Source: Nitrospina sp.
Lineage (GTDB): Bacteria > Nitrospinota > Nitrospinia > Nitrospinales > VA-1
Assembly: GCA_018653085.1 (NCBI GenBank)
Contig: JABIAY010000046.1
Span: 1 to 64,000, forward strand
DNA length: 64,000 nucleotides
Direction: 5' to 3'
Shown here: positions 35,998-45,267 of the stretch, in pieces
Layout of the letters: the number at the start of each line of letters is the position of its first letter
Numbering within the stretch: the first letter of the stretch is position 1
Position numbers and translations under genes: made by a program
The notes under the pieces: generated by a model
Seen by the model: only the letters and a program-made list of their open reading frames with translations
What the model was told of the DNA's origin: nothing
The model's database searches: none

Positions 35998-36026
35998 ATT
36001 TTATTTTAAATGGATAGACTTGTCAA
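35998..36026 (-). promoter_or_regulatory. Sigma-70 promoter of the small HTH gene
   Basis: On the minus strand a perfect -35 TTGACA is separated by 17 bases from a -10 TAAAAT. The predicted start is near 35990, about 68 bases before the GTG. This is the best-looking housekeeping promoter in the window. Confidence 0.7.
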
Positions 36027-36099
36027 CAAAATTTTGGGAATTTGATTATGTTTCTATCTAATTCATATGTAATTAATATAAATTTATTTAAATTAGTGG

Positions 36100-36316
36100 T
36101 TGTTGGCCGTAGGGTAATTGGGCAACCGGTGTGCCACCGGAGGCAGATAGCAACAGCTCTTTCAGCCGAGATAGCTTCGGGGCACGAAGCGGGGAAAAAC
36201 AGAAGTCAGCCACCCTCCCCAAGCCCCTCCCTATGAAGGGAGGGGATATAAAAGTATTGCGCTTGATGGCGTTGCTTACTTCACGGGCAATGCAGTGCTG
36301 GCCCCACGCCTAGTGG
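36100..36316. repeat. Mosaic repeat with type C unit before miaB
   Basis: In order: a core with CAACAGCTCTTTCAGCCGAG, then a small hairpin cttcggggcacgaag. A type C unit at 36203-36300 has cctccctatgaagggagg, tataaaagtattgcgcttga and acgggcaatgcagtgctgg. CCACGCCTAGTGG lies at 36304-36316. It fills most of the 437-base gap between the HTH gene and miaB. The type C unit matches 22629-22740. Confidence 0.78.
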
Positions 36317-36360
36317 TGGGGGTTGCAAAGGCCGGGTGATTCCCTTACAGTTCCCTTAAT

Positions 36361-37686
36361 ATGAAACAAGTCTATTTAGATACTTTTGGTTGTCAGATGA
36401 ATGTTGCCGATACGGACAGGATGGAGCTCGTCCTGTTCCATTCCGGCTACCGGCGTACTCTGGAAAAGGAAGACGCGGACCTGATTCTTGTCAATACCTG
36501 CTCGATTCGGGAAAAAGCAGAGCAAAAAACCTTCTCCCTCTTTGGTGGTCTAAAGCCTTTAAAAATGGCTAATCCCGACCTGATTCTGGGCTTGACCGGG
36601 TGTCTGGGCCAACAGGATGGAGAAAAACTGCTCAAACGCATGCCGTATCTGGATTTCGTCATGGGCCCGGACCAGGTGGAAGGAATCGCCCAGGCCGTAG
36701 ACCGGGTGCGGACCACCAGCAAATCTTTTGTCTGGACTGGTTTTGATCAGGAAAAAGTCTATTCCATTCCCGAGTTGCCCGGTGACCTGCCAAAGTCCCC
36801 GGGACCCAGTGCGTTTGTAAATATTATTAAAGGTTGTGACAAATTTTGCACTTTTTGCGTTGTTCCGTTTACTCGTGGAAGGGAAAAGTCACGAGAACCC
36901 GAGGAGCTGTATGAGGAAATCCGCCATCTGGTGAGTCACGGCGCGAAAGAAATCATATTGCTGGGACAAAACGTAAACTCCTACGGCAAGCGGGGACTGA
37001 AAAAACCCATGCCGTTTCATGAGCTTTTATATGGTGTCGCGGAAATCCCCGGAGTGCAAAGGTTGCGATTTACCACCAGCCATCCCAACGATTTCACCCG
37101 TGAGACCATTCGCGCTTACCGGGATCTGGACATTCTGGTGAATCATCTGCATCTTCCTGTTCAGAGCGGAAACAATCAAGTGCTCAGAGCCATGCGCAGA
37201 GACCACACCATAGAAGAGTACCGGGATTTGCTGGCTGAATTGAAATCGGAAGTTCCGGACATAGCCATTTCCACCGACATCATTGTCGGTTTCCCCGGTG
37301 AAACCGATTCAGCTTTTGCCGACACATTAAAAATTATGCAGGAGGTTGGCTACAGTAGCAGTTTCATGTTTGCCTACAGCCCGAGACCTGGAACCCCGGC
37401 GAATGAACTGCCGGACTCCGTTCCCGAAGAAACTAAAAAGCAACGGCTTCAAAAAATCATTGCCTTGCAAAGCCAGTTGACTGAGCAACAGGGCCAGTCT
37501 TACATCGGTAAAAATGTTGAGGTCCTGATCGAAGGCAGGTCTTCAAAGCCCGGCTATACTTTCAAGGGGAGAAACCCGCAATACTGGAATGTAAATATTC
37601 AGGGAGACACATTGCAGGCAGGAGAAACGGTAACGGTTCAAGTCGAAACAGTTTCAGGCCACACCCTCAACGCCACCACCCCTTAG
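36361..37686 (+). CDS. miaB: tRNA-2-methylthio-N6-dimethylallyladenosine synthase MiaB
   Basis: The 441 residues carry the MTTase N-terminal domain with three cluster cysteines (FGCQMN, VNTCSIRE, GLTGCLGQ). The radical-SAM CxxxCxxC is CDKFCTFC, and a C-terminal TRAM domain begins near GKNVEVLIEG. LRFTTSHPNDF and HLHLPVQSGNN are MiaB-specific. The enzyme thiomethylates i6A37 of tRNA. The 3' end runs into the repeat module CCCCTTAGCAGGGG, which supplies the stop TAG and the last two residues. Confidence 0.96.
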   Translation: MKQVYLDTFGCQMNVADTDRMELVLFHSGYRRTLEKEDADLILVNTCSIREKAEQKTFSLFGGLKPLKMANPDLILGLTGCLGQQDGEKLLKRMPYLDFVMGPDQVEGIAQAVDRVRTTSKSFVWTGFDQEKVYSIPELPGDLPKSPGPSAFVNIIKGCDKFCTFCVVPFTRGREKSREPEELYEEIRHLVSHGAKEIILLGQNVNSYGKRGLKKPMPFHELLYGVAEIPGVQRLRFTTSHPNDFTRETIRAYRDLDILVNHLHLPVQSGNNQVLRAMRRDHTIEEYRDLLAELKSEVPDIAISTDIIVGFPGETDSAFADTLKIMQEVGYSSSFMFAYSPRPGTPANELPDSVPEETKKQRLQKIIALQSQLTEQQGQSYIGKNVEVLIEGRSSKPGYTFKGRNPQYWNVNIQGDTLQAGETVTVQVETVSGHTLNATTP

Positions 37687-37777
37687 CAGGGGAGGCAGTT
37701 GGCAAGGGCTTAATTAAGCCGAGACAACTCTTTGCTAGCCAGCAAAAGCAACGGCACACTGGCCCCACGCCTAGTGG
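37679..37777. repeat. Mosaic repeat between convergent miaB and the 481-residue gene
   Basis: A near-complete unit: CCCCT-TAGC-AGGGG (37680-37693, holding the miaB stop), a core with AGCCGAGACAACTCTTTGC and the block ggcacactggccccacg, then CCACGCCTAGTGG (37765-37777). It closely matches 22736-22831 over its whole length. The next gene's stop (37781-37783) follows three bases later on the other strand. Confidence 0.85.
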
Positions 37778-37780
37778 GGG

Positions 37781-39226
37781 TTAGTAGACAGCCAGGCGGG
37801 AATAGACTTCTTCTTCCACCATCGCCAGTTGGGGGAGCACTACTTTCAGGGCAACACGTATTTCACGGATAAACTGCAGGTCCAGCGGCTGGTCTCTAGC
37901 GGCGAACCGGTGCAACGCATCGGCACAAAAATGATCCAGTTCGATAATCTGGTTCAACAGGTCCGCAGGCAGGTCTTCGAGTCCGATCTCCTGTTCTTCC
38001 AGAAACCGCAATACCCCGACCAGACTGAACTTGGTGTCCACACATTGCTCCCTCAAACCCGCTACCAAATGGGATTCGCGGGTTTTAAGGTCGTCGCAGA
38101 TTTTAAACAAAAGTTCGCGCAGGTAACCGTAAAACACGTCATGCTGTTTCTTGTCCTCGAACAAATCTCCCTGCCCTCCAAACAACAGGAAAAAAACCGC
38201 TTCCAGCTTGTATTTGTCCGAAGCCATGACCGTATAGAGCATGGATTTAAATTCCAATGCATCGAAGGACAATTTTAAATCCTGAAATATTTTGTTCAGT
38301 GACCCCAGCTCTCCCTTTATAGCCCGGTTGGCATCGGCACGAATGAAAGGCCCCGGTTCCGTTTGCCCAACCGGAACCATTTGCACCCCTCCCGCCTCAC
38401 ACCCAACAACGGTCCACTCTTTGAGGGACTCCAAAAAGTCCGTGACGGAAAAAACCTCCACCTCACGAAACACTTTCGAGTCCAGAGAAAAAAGGATTCG
38501 CAACAATTGTTTCTCCAGTCCGGCAGAACAAAACCTTTCATCCTGACAGAGCGGGTCCATTTGCGTAGCCAAAGCAATATAGAGCGCCCGCATACGCAAT
38601 CGGTCGAGCCGATACTGTTGCGAGGAATAGGAGCGAACCTGATAAATCCCCTTTTCATAGTCGATAAGATCTATCAGAAGCGCATCTCCAGGGCGCGATG
38701 AGAAGCTTTTGTATACAGACCGCATGTCCCAGACCGTAACCGTCATGCAACTTTTTCCGGGAATCCATTCATTGAATTTGATTTCTTCCGGGAAACGCGC
38801 GCAATACTGATAAAAAGGCACAATGTCCTGAATATAATAGGACTCTTTCAGTTTAGGAATTTCATTCCCCTCAGGATCAAGAAACGTCAATTCATTTTCT
38901 TTGAGGTTTACCGGCATGAATGGAATCAGGCGATGTCCGGGAATCAGGATACCCTGCTTCAGTTCCCAGGCCCCCAGTTGCATTGATAAAGATACGTGGT
39001 TGATTTTATCGACCACCGCACGAAAGGGAACGAAGTCACTTTCAGGAATCCCAATCAGCGAGGAGTGGTTGCGTAAGACCTTTTCAAGCCGCTTTCTCGC
39101 AGAACCAGAAACTTCTTTTTGCCATTTGCTCTCCAGATGTTTGGCAAAATCTTCGGTGTTGAATGGAGTTTTCGATTCCTGAATGAGGGTTTCTGCCAGC
39201 CGGTTGAGGGATATTCGATTAGTCAT
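37781..39226 (-). CDS. Conserved-looking protein of unknown function (481 residues)
   Basis: I do not recognise this family. No signal peptide, membrane segment or P-loop is visible. The N-terminal 50 residues (LAETLIQESKTPFNTEDFAK, then a basic helix KRLEKVLRNH) look like a winged-helix-type region of the kind used for DNA binding. A beta-rich middle (VNLKENELTFLDPEGNEIPK) and a mostly helical C-terminal half follow, with a TVVGCEAGGVQMVPVGQ strand. Codon use and GC match the neighbours, so the gene looks native. It is convergent with miaB and has no operon partner. Confidence 0.65.
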   Translation of the reverse strand: MTNRISLNRLAETLIQESKTPFNTEDFAKHLESKWQKEVSGSARKRLEKVLRNHSSLIGIPESDFVPFRAVVDKINHVSLSMQLGAWELKQGILIPGHRLIPFMPVNLKENELTFLDPEGNEIPKLKESYYIQDIVPFYQYCARFPEEIKFNEWIPGKSCMTVTVWDMRSVYKSFSSRPGDALLIDLIDYEKGIYQVRSYSSQQYRLDRLRMRALYIALATQMDPLCQDERFCSAGLEKQLLRILFSLDSKVFREVEVFSVTDFLESLKEWTVVGCEAGGVQMVPVGQTEPGPFIRADANRAIKGELGSLNKIFQDLKLSFDALEFKSMLYTVMASDKYKLEAVFFLLFGGQGDLFEDKKQHDVFYGYLRELLFKICDDLKTRESHLVAGLREQCVDTKFSLVGVLRFLEEQEIGLEDLPADLLNQIIELDHFCADALHRFAARDQPLDLQFIREIRVALKVVLPQLAMVEEEVYSRLAVY

Positions 39227-39445
39227 ATTTAATTAGAGGAAGGGGTCAATAAACAAGACGACCCGGAAAGGGTGGCAGGTGAGGTCTGGTAAAACGGTAG
39301 TAAGGAATCACCCACCGCATTATTAGACATAGATTACCATAATTTTTTCTGCGGGTAAAATAGCGATTTGTTTGATTTTGCAATTCGGGAAAGTTAAAAT
39401 TCTATATCCAGTAATTATCAAGTAAATTTTAGCAGGAGATGTTGC

Positions 39446-39697
39446 ATGGCTCTCAATCTTGAACCCGTTTATCAGGAAATTTTCACGAAATTCAAGACAC
39501 GGAAAAAATTTATCATAGCTTCCGTGGAAAAAAATATGTTGACCGTTGAACAGGATGAAGAAATCTGCGGACAAAAAGAACCAAAGGTTTTCGAATTCAA
39601 AAGTCCAAAAGAGTTTGAGGAGTTCGTCCGCCTGGAAAACCAAGCCGAATCTGAAATTGTGAAGCAGTTAGAAGGCAACAAAATGCCCTACCGCTGA
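39446..39697 (+). CDS. Small hypothetical protein (83 residues)
   Basis: A good ribosome binding site (aggaga, nine bases before ATG) supports this short gene. The product is acidic and soluble, with a short beta-rich start (FIIASVEKNMLTVEQDEE) and a helical C-terminus (FEEFVRLENQAESEIVKQLE). No motif is recognised. Its stop TGA directly abuts the hairpin CCAGCG-AGC-CGCTGG. Confidence 0.6.
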   Translation: MALNLEPVYQEIFTKFKTRKKFIIASVEKNMLTVEQDEEICGQKEPKVFEFKSPKEFEEFVRLENQAESEIVKQLEGNKMPYR

Positions 39698-39846
39698 CCA
39701 GCGAGCCGCTGGAGGCAGACGCTCGCTTCGCTCACGAGCCACAAAAACGTAAAAATAATTTTCCTCTGATAAGGGGGAAAATTTTTGTCCGTGTCTATCT
39801 GTGTTTGTGATATTCGACCTTTGCCTTCATGCCCCGCAGGGGTAGA
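39698..39846. repeat. Mosaic repeat after the 83-residue gene
   Basis: The perfect hairpin CCAGCG-AGC-CGCTGG (39698-39712) begins at the base after the stop. It is the same sequence that follows mtnP on the other strand at 1.6 kb. Ggcagacgctcgcttcgctcacgagcc follows, and at 39807-39846 a gtgatattcgacc...TGCCCCGCAGGGGTA block shared with 29.3 and 44.7 kb. Confidence 0.75.
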
Positions 39847-39866
39847 TCGGTGGTTAAAAAAGGTTT

Positions 39867-40454
39867 TTAGTTGATTTTCCAGTTGCCGTTTTCTTGTTGG
39901 ATTTTTTCGCCGGGTTTGGCGTTGTCGCGGTTGAGGCTGGCGGAGATTTTCTGGATTTTGGGAAGGTCCTGTTCGCTGAAGTTCTCGTTCGTCGCTACGA
40001 TTCTTTGTAAAATAATCATTCGGTCTTCATTTTCTTCCGCAATAATTGCTTCGGAAAATTTTTTGAACTGGGCATCGGTTTTGGTGCGCTCGTTGTCGAA
40101 AAATTTCAGGAAGCCGTCATTACTCTCGCCGGCTACAAGAGATTGCTTGAACCCCTGAATATCGTCGCGGTTGAATTCCTGCCGTTGCATGGCTCTCAGT
40201 GCCAGCAGTTTGCCTTTCGGAATCTCAACGGTGGGTTTGAGTTTGCCTTCTTCATCTACAGATCGTACCGATGCCAGCAAGAGGACATCGTTGCTCAACT
40301 CTTCATAACTGCCCAATATCTGGTTTTCCAATGCCGTCTTCTGATCGACAATGGTGACGTTGACATCCACCAGTTTTCCGCCGCAACCTGTCAGAACGAA
40401 GGCAACCAGCATAGCTGTCATCAGATTTTTTATTGTGGGTGAAAAAATTTTCAT
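39867..40454 (-). CDS. Lipoprotein of unknown function
   Basis: The signal peptide ends in the lipobox LTGC (FVLTGCGGKLVDVNVTIVD), so the mature 177-residue protein is lipid-anchored. The start resembles small lipoproteins associated with YnbE/YdbL-type sets (VDVNVTIVDQKTALENQILG). The rest is helical and charged and ends GEKIQQENGNWKIN, reminiscent of the YdbL C-terminus. The gene begins 12 bases after the FabF-like synthase and shares its strand. Confidence 0.72.
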   Translation of the reverse strand: MKIFSPTIKNLMTAMLVAFVLTGCGGKLVDVNVTIVDQKTALENQILGSYEELSNDVLLLASVRSVDEEGKLKPTVEIPKGKLLALRAMQRQEFNRDDIQGFKQSLVAGESNDGFLKFFDNERTKTDAQFKKFSEAIIAEENEDRMIILQRIVATNENFSEQDLPKIQKISASLNRDNAKPGEKIQQENGNWKIN

Positions 40455-40466
40455 GGTCTTATTGTC

Positions 40467-41717
40467 TTATTCAAAATTTTTCAGGACGATGGCGGAATTT
40501 TTTGATCCGAACGAAATGCAATTGCTGACGGCAATATTCATTTTGTTTTCTCTTCCTACATTGGCAACATAATCCATGTCGCATTCAGGGTCCGGGTTTT
40601 CCATATTAATGGTGGGAGTCATGAACCCGTTTTTCAAAGAAAGTGCCGAGACGGTTACCCCCAGAGCCCCCGATGCTCCTTGCGGATGCCCCACCATGGA
40701 TTTTGTAGAGCTGGACGGAATATTCATGGCCTGGCTGTTAAAGGTTTGCTTGACCGCCAGCGTTTCGACTTTATCATTGATCAATGTTGACGTCCCGTGG
40801 AAATTGATATAATCCACTTCGTCTTTATTCACTTGTGCGTCACGCAAGGCAAGGTTCATTGCTCTCGATGACTGTTTTCCATCTGGCATCATGGCTACCC
40901 GGTGAAACGCATCACAGGTCGCGCCATACCCCGCAACTTCAGCGATGATCTCTGCTCCCCGCGCCTTGGCATGTTCCAGTTCTTCCAGAATAATCATCCA
41001 GGAACCTTCTGCCAGGACAAACCCTTCCCGGTCCCGGTTGAAGGGACGCGAACCTCGTGTTGGAGAATCGTTAAAGTTCATCGGGTTGACTTTCATTCTT
41101 TCAAATCCCTGCATCATGGCAGGAGTGACACAGGACTCCACTCCTCCCGATACAAACCAGTCTTCCTGACCAAACCGAATGGTATTAAAAGCATAACCCA
41201 GGGCATCGGTGGAACTGGTGCATCCATTGGAGAGCACATGACTCCGACCCTGCAACCCAAAGTACATGGAAATTTCGCTGGAAAGCATACCCACCAGCGA
41301 ATTGGAAATGGCATAAGGGCTGATCTTGTTCTTTTGTTTTGAGAAATAAATTTCGAACTGTTTTTCCGAAAAGTCGAATCCGGACCCTCCGCTTCCAACC
41401 AGAACCCCCAGTCCTTCAAAGTCCTCTTCCGAAAAATCAGCCAGATCAATTCCAGCATGGGCCAATGCTTCCTGTGTGGCCGCCACAGCAAGCGGGACGG
41501 TGCGGGGCAATTTTTTTAAATCCGTTTTAGAAAAATAAAGAGAGGGGTCAAACCGGGTCACCTCACCAGCAATCTGGCACGACAGGGCTGATGGGTCGAA
41601 GCTGGTTATACGGTCAATGCCGCTGATCCCTTCGCACGTGTTTTTCCAGAAAGTTTTTAAACCGATGCCGTTTGGACTCACTGCGCCCAGGCCGGTGATT
41701 ACCACTCTACGTAACAT
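40467..41717 (-). CDS. Beta-ketoacyl-ACP synthase, FabF-like
   Basis: From the ATG at 41717 (MLRRVVITGLGAVSPNG) the protein is 416 residues with the KAS triad. The cysteine is in SNGCTSSTDA (residue 166) and the histidines in NFHGTSTLINDKVET and KSMVGHPQGASGA. It condenses malonyl-ACP with an acyl chain. The usual partner genes (acpP, fabG) are absent and a lipoprotein gene follows, so it may serve a specialised lipid or polyene pathway instead of housekeeping fatty-acid synthesis (inference). The frame continues to 41789 but lacks a sensible start there. Confidence 0.88.
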   Translation of the reverse strand: MLRRVVITGLGAVSPNGIGLKTFWKNTCEGISGIDRITSFDPSALSCQIAGEVTRFDPSLYFSKTDLKKLPRTVPLAVAATQEALAHAGIDLADFSEEDFEGLGVLVGSGGSGFDFSEKQFEIYFSKQKNKISPYAISNSLVGMLSSEISMYFGLQGRSHVLSNGCTSSTDALGYAFNTIRFGQEDWFVSGGVESCVTPAMMQGFERMKVNPMNFNDSPTRGSRPFNRDREGFVLAEGSWMIILEELEHAKARGAEIIAEVAGYGATCDAFHRVAMMPDGKQSSRAMNLALRDAQVNKDEVDYINFHGTSTLINDKVETLAVKQTFNSQAMNIPSSSTKSMVGHPQGASGALGVTVSALSLKNGFMTPTINMENPDPECDMDYVANVGRENKMNIAVSNCISFGSKNSAIVLKNFE

Positions 41718-41829
41718 ATATAAAAACTCGAACCTCTGTTGATATCGTTTTATTAAGTTATGGTAACATACGGATGCCGAACCGGGCAACGATGCCCGCT
41801 CATCAACGCTTTCCTAACGCTGATTCCTT

Positions 41830-42903
41830 TTGCTTTCCCTGAAACAACAGACCGGTCAAATGATCATATCCGGGTTTGAGGGCACCTCCCTTAACGCCCG
41901 AACCGAAGAACTGATTGTTGAGCAGGGCATTGGCGGTTTGATCCTTTTCGAGCGCAATTATAAAAACCCCGAGCAATTGCTACGGTTGATAAACGACCTG
42001 CAGGCACTGACTGCGGAACACCCTGAAGTCCCGCCGCTTTTTATTTCGGTGGACCAGGAAGGTGGAAGGGTCGCTCGTCTCGGTAAACCGTTCACACAGT
42101 TTCCCCCTATGTCATGCCTGGGGCAGGCCGACTCGGATGACCTGGCCTACAGGTTTGGACTTGCGATGGGAAAAGAAATGCGCGCGGTAGGAGTTAATAT
42201 GGACTACGCTCCGGTTCTTGATGTCCATTCCAATCCGGCAAACCCTATCATTGGACAAAGAGCCCTGGATACGGACCCTGCAAAGGTGGCCCGGTTGGGA
42301 GCCGAGTTGATTCGTGGGTTTTATTCTGCCGGAGTCATCCCTGTGGGAAAACATTTCCCCGGACACGGGGATACCTCGCAGGATTCGCATCTCACGCTTC
42401 CTCGAGTAGAGCGGACGCTGGAGTCACTGGAACAAATCGAGTTGCCCCCCTTCACGCACGCCATCCAACATGGCCTTCAGGTTATCATGACAGCGCATGT
42501 TGTCTATCCGGCCTGGGATGCCGGGCAACCTGCCACCTTTTCGCACTTCATCCTGAATAATGTGCTGAGAAACTCTCTACAGTTTGAGGGAGTTATTATT
42601 TCTGATGACCTGGAGATGCAGGCCATTGATCAAAAGCTGGAGTCCATCCCTGAGTTGGGGACTCGGGCCGGTATCGATGTGTTTCTCATTTGCCACGATC
42701 TGGAAAAAGTAAATGCACTTCAAAACGCTCTGATCGGGGATGTGGAAGCGGGAAGAATCCCACGCGCCACCATCGAGCAATCTCTGAGCCGGATATTCAA
42801 GGTGAAAGAAAAACTGAAAACCGATGGTAATCCCAACCTGGAAAACATACTCAAGGAAAATCAGAGTCTCGCCGAGGAAATGCGGGCATTTCTAAAAGAA
42901 TAA
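41830..42903 (+). CDS. nagZ: Beta-N-acetylglucosaminidase NagZ (GH3)
   Basis: This 357-residue GH3 enzyme has VDQEGGRVARL, KHFPGHGDTSQDSH (the flexible-loop Asp/His acid-base pair of NagZ) and IISDDLEMQAI with the nucleophile aspartate. NagZ removes GlcNAc from 1,6-anhydro-muropeptides during cell-wall recycling in the cytoplasm. The TTG start at 41830 leads directly into LSLKQQTGQMIISGFEG, the expected N-terminus. It is divergent from the FabF-like gene and eight bases ahead of the GT39-like gene. Confidence 0.94.
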   Translation: MLSLKQQTGQMIISGFEGTSLNARTEELIVEQGIGGLILFERNYKNPEQLLRLINDLQALTAEHPEVPPLFISVDQEGGRVARLGKPFTQFPPMSCLGQADSDDLAYRFGLAMGKEMRAVGVNMDYAPVLDVHSNPANPIIGQRALDTDPAKVARLGAELIRGFYSAGVIPVGKHFPGHGDTSQDSHLTLPRVERTLESLEQIELPPFTHAIQHGLQVIMTAHVVYPAWDAGQPATFSHFILNNVLRNSLQFEGVIISDDLEMQAIDQKLESIPELGTRAGIDVFLICHDLEKVNALQNALIGDVEAGRIPRATIEQSLSRIFKVKEKLKTDGNPNLENILKENQSLAEEMRAFLKE

Positions 42904-42911
42904 ATCGAAAA

Positions 42912-44549
42912 ATGGACAACAACAATACCTTTGCCAGGCGATGGGGTTGGATTTCTCTCGTCTATATTGCATTGCTGGCCTATTTTTGGTCCTTCTCCAG
43001 ATATGGATTGAATGTTTGGGATGAAGGGGGGTACGCCAATGGGACCTTAAGAACGCTTAACGGGGAGAAGGCTCTTGTAGACTTCAATCCCAATGGCTAC
43101 CTCCCAGGTCGTTACTGGTATGGAGTGCTGTTTTTCAAATTGTTCGGGGTGGAGATCCAAAGTCTGCGTATCGGTGTGCTCCTTTTTACCCCGGCAATGG
43201 TAATAATGATTTATTCCATGGCCCGCAAAATCATGCCTGCGGGATTTGCCTTGTTGGCGGCTTTGTTTATGCTTTCCGCCCCATCCATGTATTACAACCG
43301 GTTCTACACGTTCTTTGTCGTTTTGAACCTGTACTGCCTTACAAATGTTCTGGAAAAAAGAAACCTGGCATCCCTTTTCGGACTGGGCACAGCGATTTTT
43401 TTAAGTGCCTTTTTCAAGTTTGAAGTCACCCTCTTCTCAATATTGATCAGTCTGGCAGTACTCGCCCTGCTGTTTACCCAAAAACATTTGCGCGAGGGTT
43501 TTTATTTTTTACCGGGGAAAGTAGCTTCGCATTCACCCTCGTCCATAAAAACCTATTATGGGGTGGGTGGTGTGTCCGCAGTCCTGTTTGCGATCTATCT
43601 GGGACAAGATGGCTATTTTACGAAAGTATTTAAACTGGTCGTGGATGCACATGAAGTCTGGGGCAACCCGTTCCCGGAAATTTTTCCTTTTTTTGCCCTC
43701 CTCAAAGATGAGGGATATCACCAGATGTTTGAGCGGGTTTTGTTCTACCTCCCCATTCTTACCTATGGCGTGGTAGCACTTCTTCTTGTTTACCAGTTCG
43801 CCATAAAAAAAGAATCATTCCGTCTTGCTCATCTGATGGTTATTGCCATTTTGCTGTTCGGGGTTTGTGCTTTTGGTCTGGTAATATGGCGGGCAGGATT
43901 CGACAACCTGCTGAGAACCCTGCCTCCCTTCTATCTTCTTCTATGTTATTTATTATATGAAATTCGGGAAAAGGTTCTGTCCCTGCAAAAACCCGTTGGG
44001 CAAAAAGGCCTTTTCACCCGGCTACCGCTGAACCTTCTCACCGTTTTCCTGCCCTTTCTGTTTTATTTCGAGATGAACGCCCATCACGGTTTTTATGCCG
44101 GAAGCATTGGTGCCATGAAACTGGAGACCGCTCGCATTTCTATGGGGAAAATGGATGTCTATACAAACCCCCAAGAGGCAAAATGGATCAAGCAGGTCAT
44201 TGATAAAATAAACCTGCACTCGAAAAAAGGCGATGCCATTCTGGCCCTGCCGCTGAATCCACTTTTTTATTTTCTTTCTGACCGGGTTAACCCGACACCT
44301 TATGAATGGATATTGCCGGGCATGCTTGAAGAAAAAAAAGAACGCGAGCTGGTAGAGTTATTGCGACATCGATTACCCAAAATAGTGATTTATGTAGACA
44401 TCGCTATCGATGGTAAAGAAGAAAGAAGGCTAGCCAGTTACTCCCCGCGCCTATACAAGTTCTTGTTGGAAAACTATTCCTTTCAGGAAATGGTAGGACT
44501 GTTCCAAATCCTCCTACCCAAAAACTCCGTTCTGCCGCTGGATTTCTAA
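42912..44549 (+). CDS. GT39/ArnT-like membrane glycosyltransferase
   Basis: The 545 residues have about ten hydrophobic segments. Just after the first lies YGLNVWDEGGYANGT, where the Asp/Glu pair is in the place of the catalytic acidic residue of GT-C enzymes. PNGYLPGRYWYGVLFFKLFG in the first loop is also GT39-like. A C-terminal extramembrane region (KKGDAILALPLNPLFYFLSD) follows. It presumably transfers a sugar from a polyprenyl phosphate to an envelope acceptor. It is cotranscribed with nagZ (eight-base gap). Confidence 0.82.
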   Translation: MDNNNTFARRWGWISLVYIALLAYFWSFSRYGLNVWDEGGYANGTLRTLNGEKALVDFNPNGYLPGRYWYGVLFFKLFGVEIQSLRIGVLLFTPAMVIMIYSMARKIMPAGFALLAALFMLSAPSMYYNRFYTFFVVLNLYCLTNVLEKRNLASLFGLGTAIFLSAFFKFEVTLFSILISLAVLALLFTQKHLREGFYFLPGKVASHSPSSIKTYYGVGGVSAVLFAIYLGQDGYFTKVFKLVVDAHEVWGNPFPEIFPFFALLKDEGYHQMFERVLFYLPILTYGVVALLLVYQFAIKKESFRLAHLMVIAILLFGVCAFGLVIWRAGFDNLLRTLPPFYLLLCYLLYEIREKVLSLQKPVGQKGLFTRLPLNLLTVFLPFLFYFEMNAHHGFYAGSIGAMKLETARISMGKMDVYTNPQEAKWIKQVIDKINLHSKKGDAILALPLNPLFYFLSDRVNPTPYEWILPGMLEEKKERELVELLRHRLPKIVIYVDIAIDGKEERRLASYSPRLYKFLLENYSFQEMVGLFQILLPKNSVLPLDF

Positions 44550-44627
44550 GTCACTTACCTTCTAAGTCACTTGCCAATAAACAGCTTGACGGAATATTGC
44601 ACGAGAAAAATGGTTCAACTGTTTTGC

Positions 44628-44880
44628 CCCTATTTGAGGGAGACCTTTGCATAAGTCGTCTTTGCGAATACTTCGGCCACGCTCAGCACAGGCTCCGTGA
44701 AGCCGTGATATTCGACCTTAGCTCTCGTGCCTGCAAGGGTAAACCCAGCGAAACTCTGGATCGCCACGCCGCTTTGCGGCTCGCGAAGACGGCTCTGTGA
44801 GGTTTGGTTTGTCATGCTGAGGCTCTCGAAGCATCGCGCTCTTCTGTTTTTTCGGGTTATGCAAAGCCCTCTATTTGAGG
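44628..44880. mobile_element. MITE-like element of about 250 bp with inverted ends
   Basis: The left end (TTTGAGGGAGACCTTTGCAT at 44636-44655) and the right end (ATGCAAAGCCCTCTATTTGA near 44859-44878) are imperfect inverted copies sharing GAGGG...CTTTGCATAA. The interior carries gtgatattcgacc and a tgcctgcaagggtaaa block related to the hairpin repeats. No transposase is present. A single end (AGGGAGAGCTTTGCATAAG) also occurs at 19.24 kb. Short ORFs within it are not genes. It lies in the 717-base gap between the GT39-like and XRE genes. Confidence 0.5.
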
Positions 44881-45021
44881 GGGCCAGAACGTTATTAGGG
44901 CTAGCCTGGTTTTGTAAAATTTCTTACTCCGAATGTAAAAATTTTTAACGGGAAAATCCAAAAAAATGGATTGACGACGGGAATATTTTAAGGGATCATA
45001 CCAATATAGACTGTTACAAAG

Positions 45022-45051
45022 TTGGACAACCTACCTATATTTAGGTATAAT
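45022..45051 (+). promoter_or_regulatory. Promoter of the XRE gene with overlapping palindromes
   Basis: TTGGAC (45022-45027) and a perfect TATAAT (45046-45051) are 18 bases apart. ACCTA-TATT-TAGGT (45033-45046) lies in the spacer and touches the -10, an operator-like position. Two more inverted repeats precede the gene: GGTTA-CAAA-TAACC (45224-45237) and GGTATACC (45255-45262), six bases before its ATG. Autoregulation is an obvious possibility. The 200-base leader between promoter and gene shows no other feature. Confidence 0.55.
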
Positions 45052-45267
45052 ATTTCTATCTTGACCCTATATTCTCCCTCTCAAGCTTGGTTGGACGCTG
45101 AAGATTTGGGGAATCAGGTTCTTTAGTTTGTCAAAGGATCCTTAGAAAAAAATTTTCTAGTCTCCTGCGCTTAGCATAATCTAAAATTTCCTTCGGGTTT
45201 TTTTGGGCTCTGAAATTGCCTAGGGTTACAAATAACCATTTTCAATCATAATTTGGTATACCGTAAA

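Noticed and set aside
44597..44948. Several short ORFs in the gap after the GT39-like gene
   Set aside because: They lie in the MITE-like element and change frame with the repeat; no ribosome binding sites.
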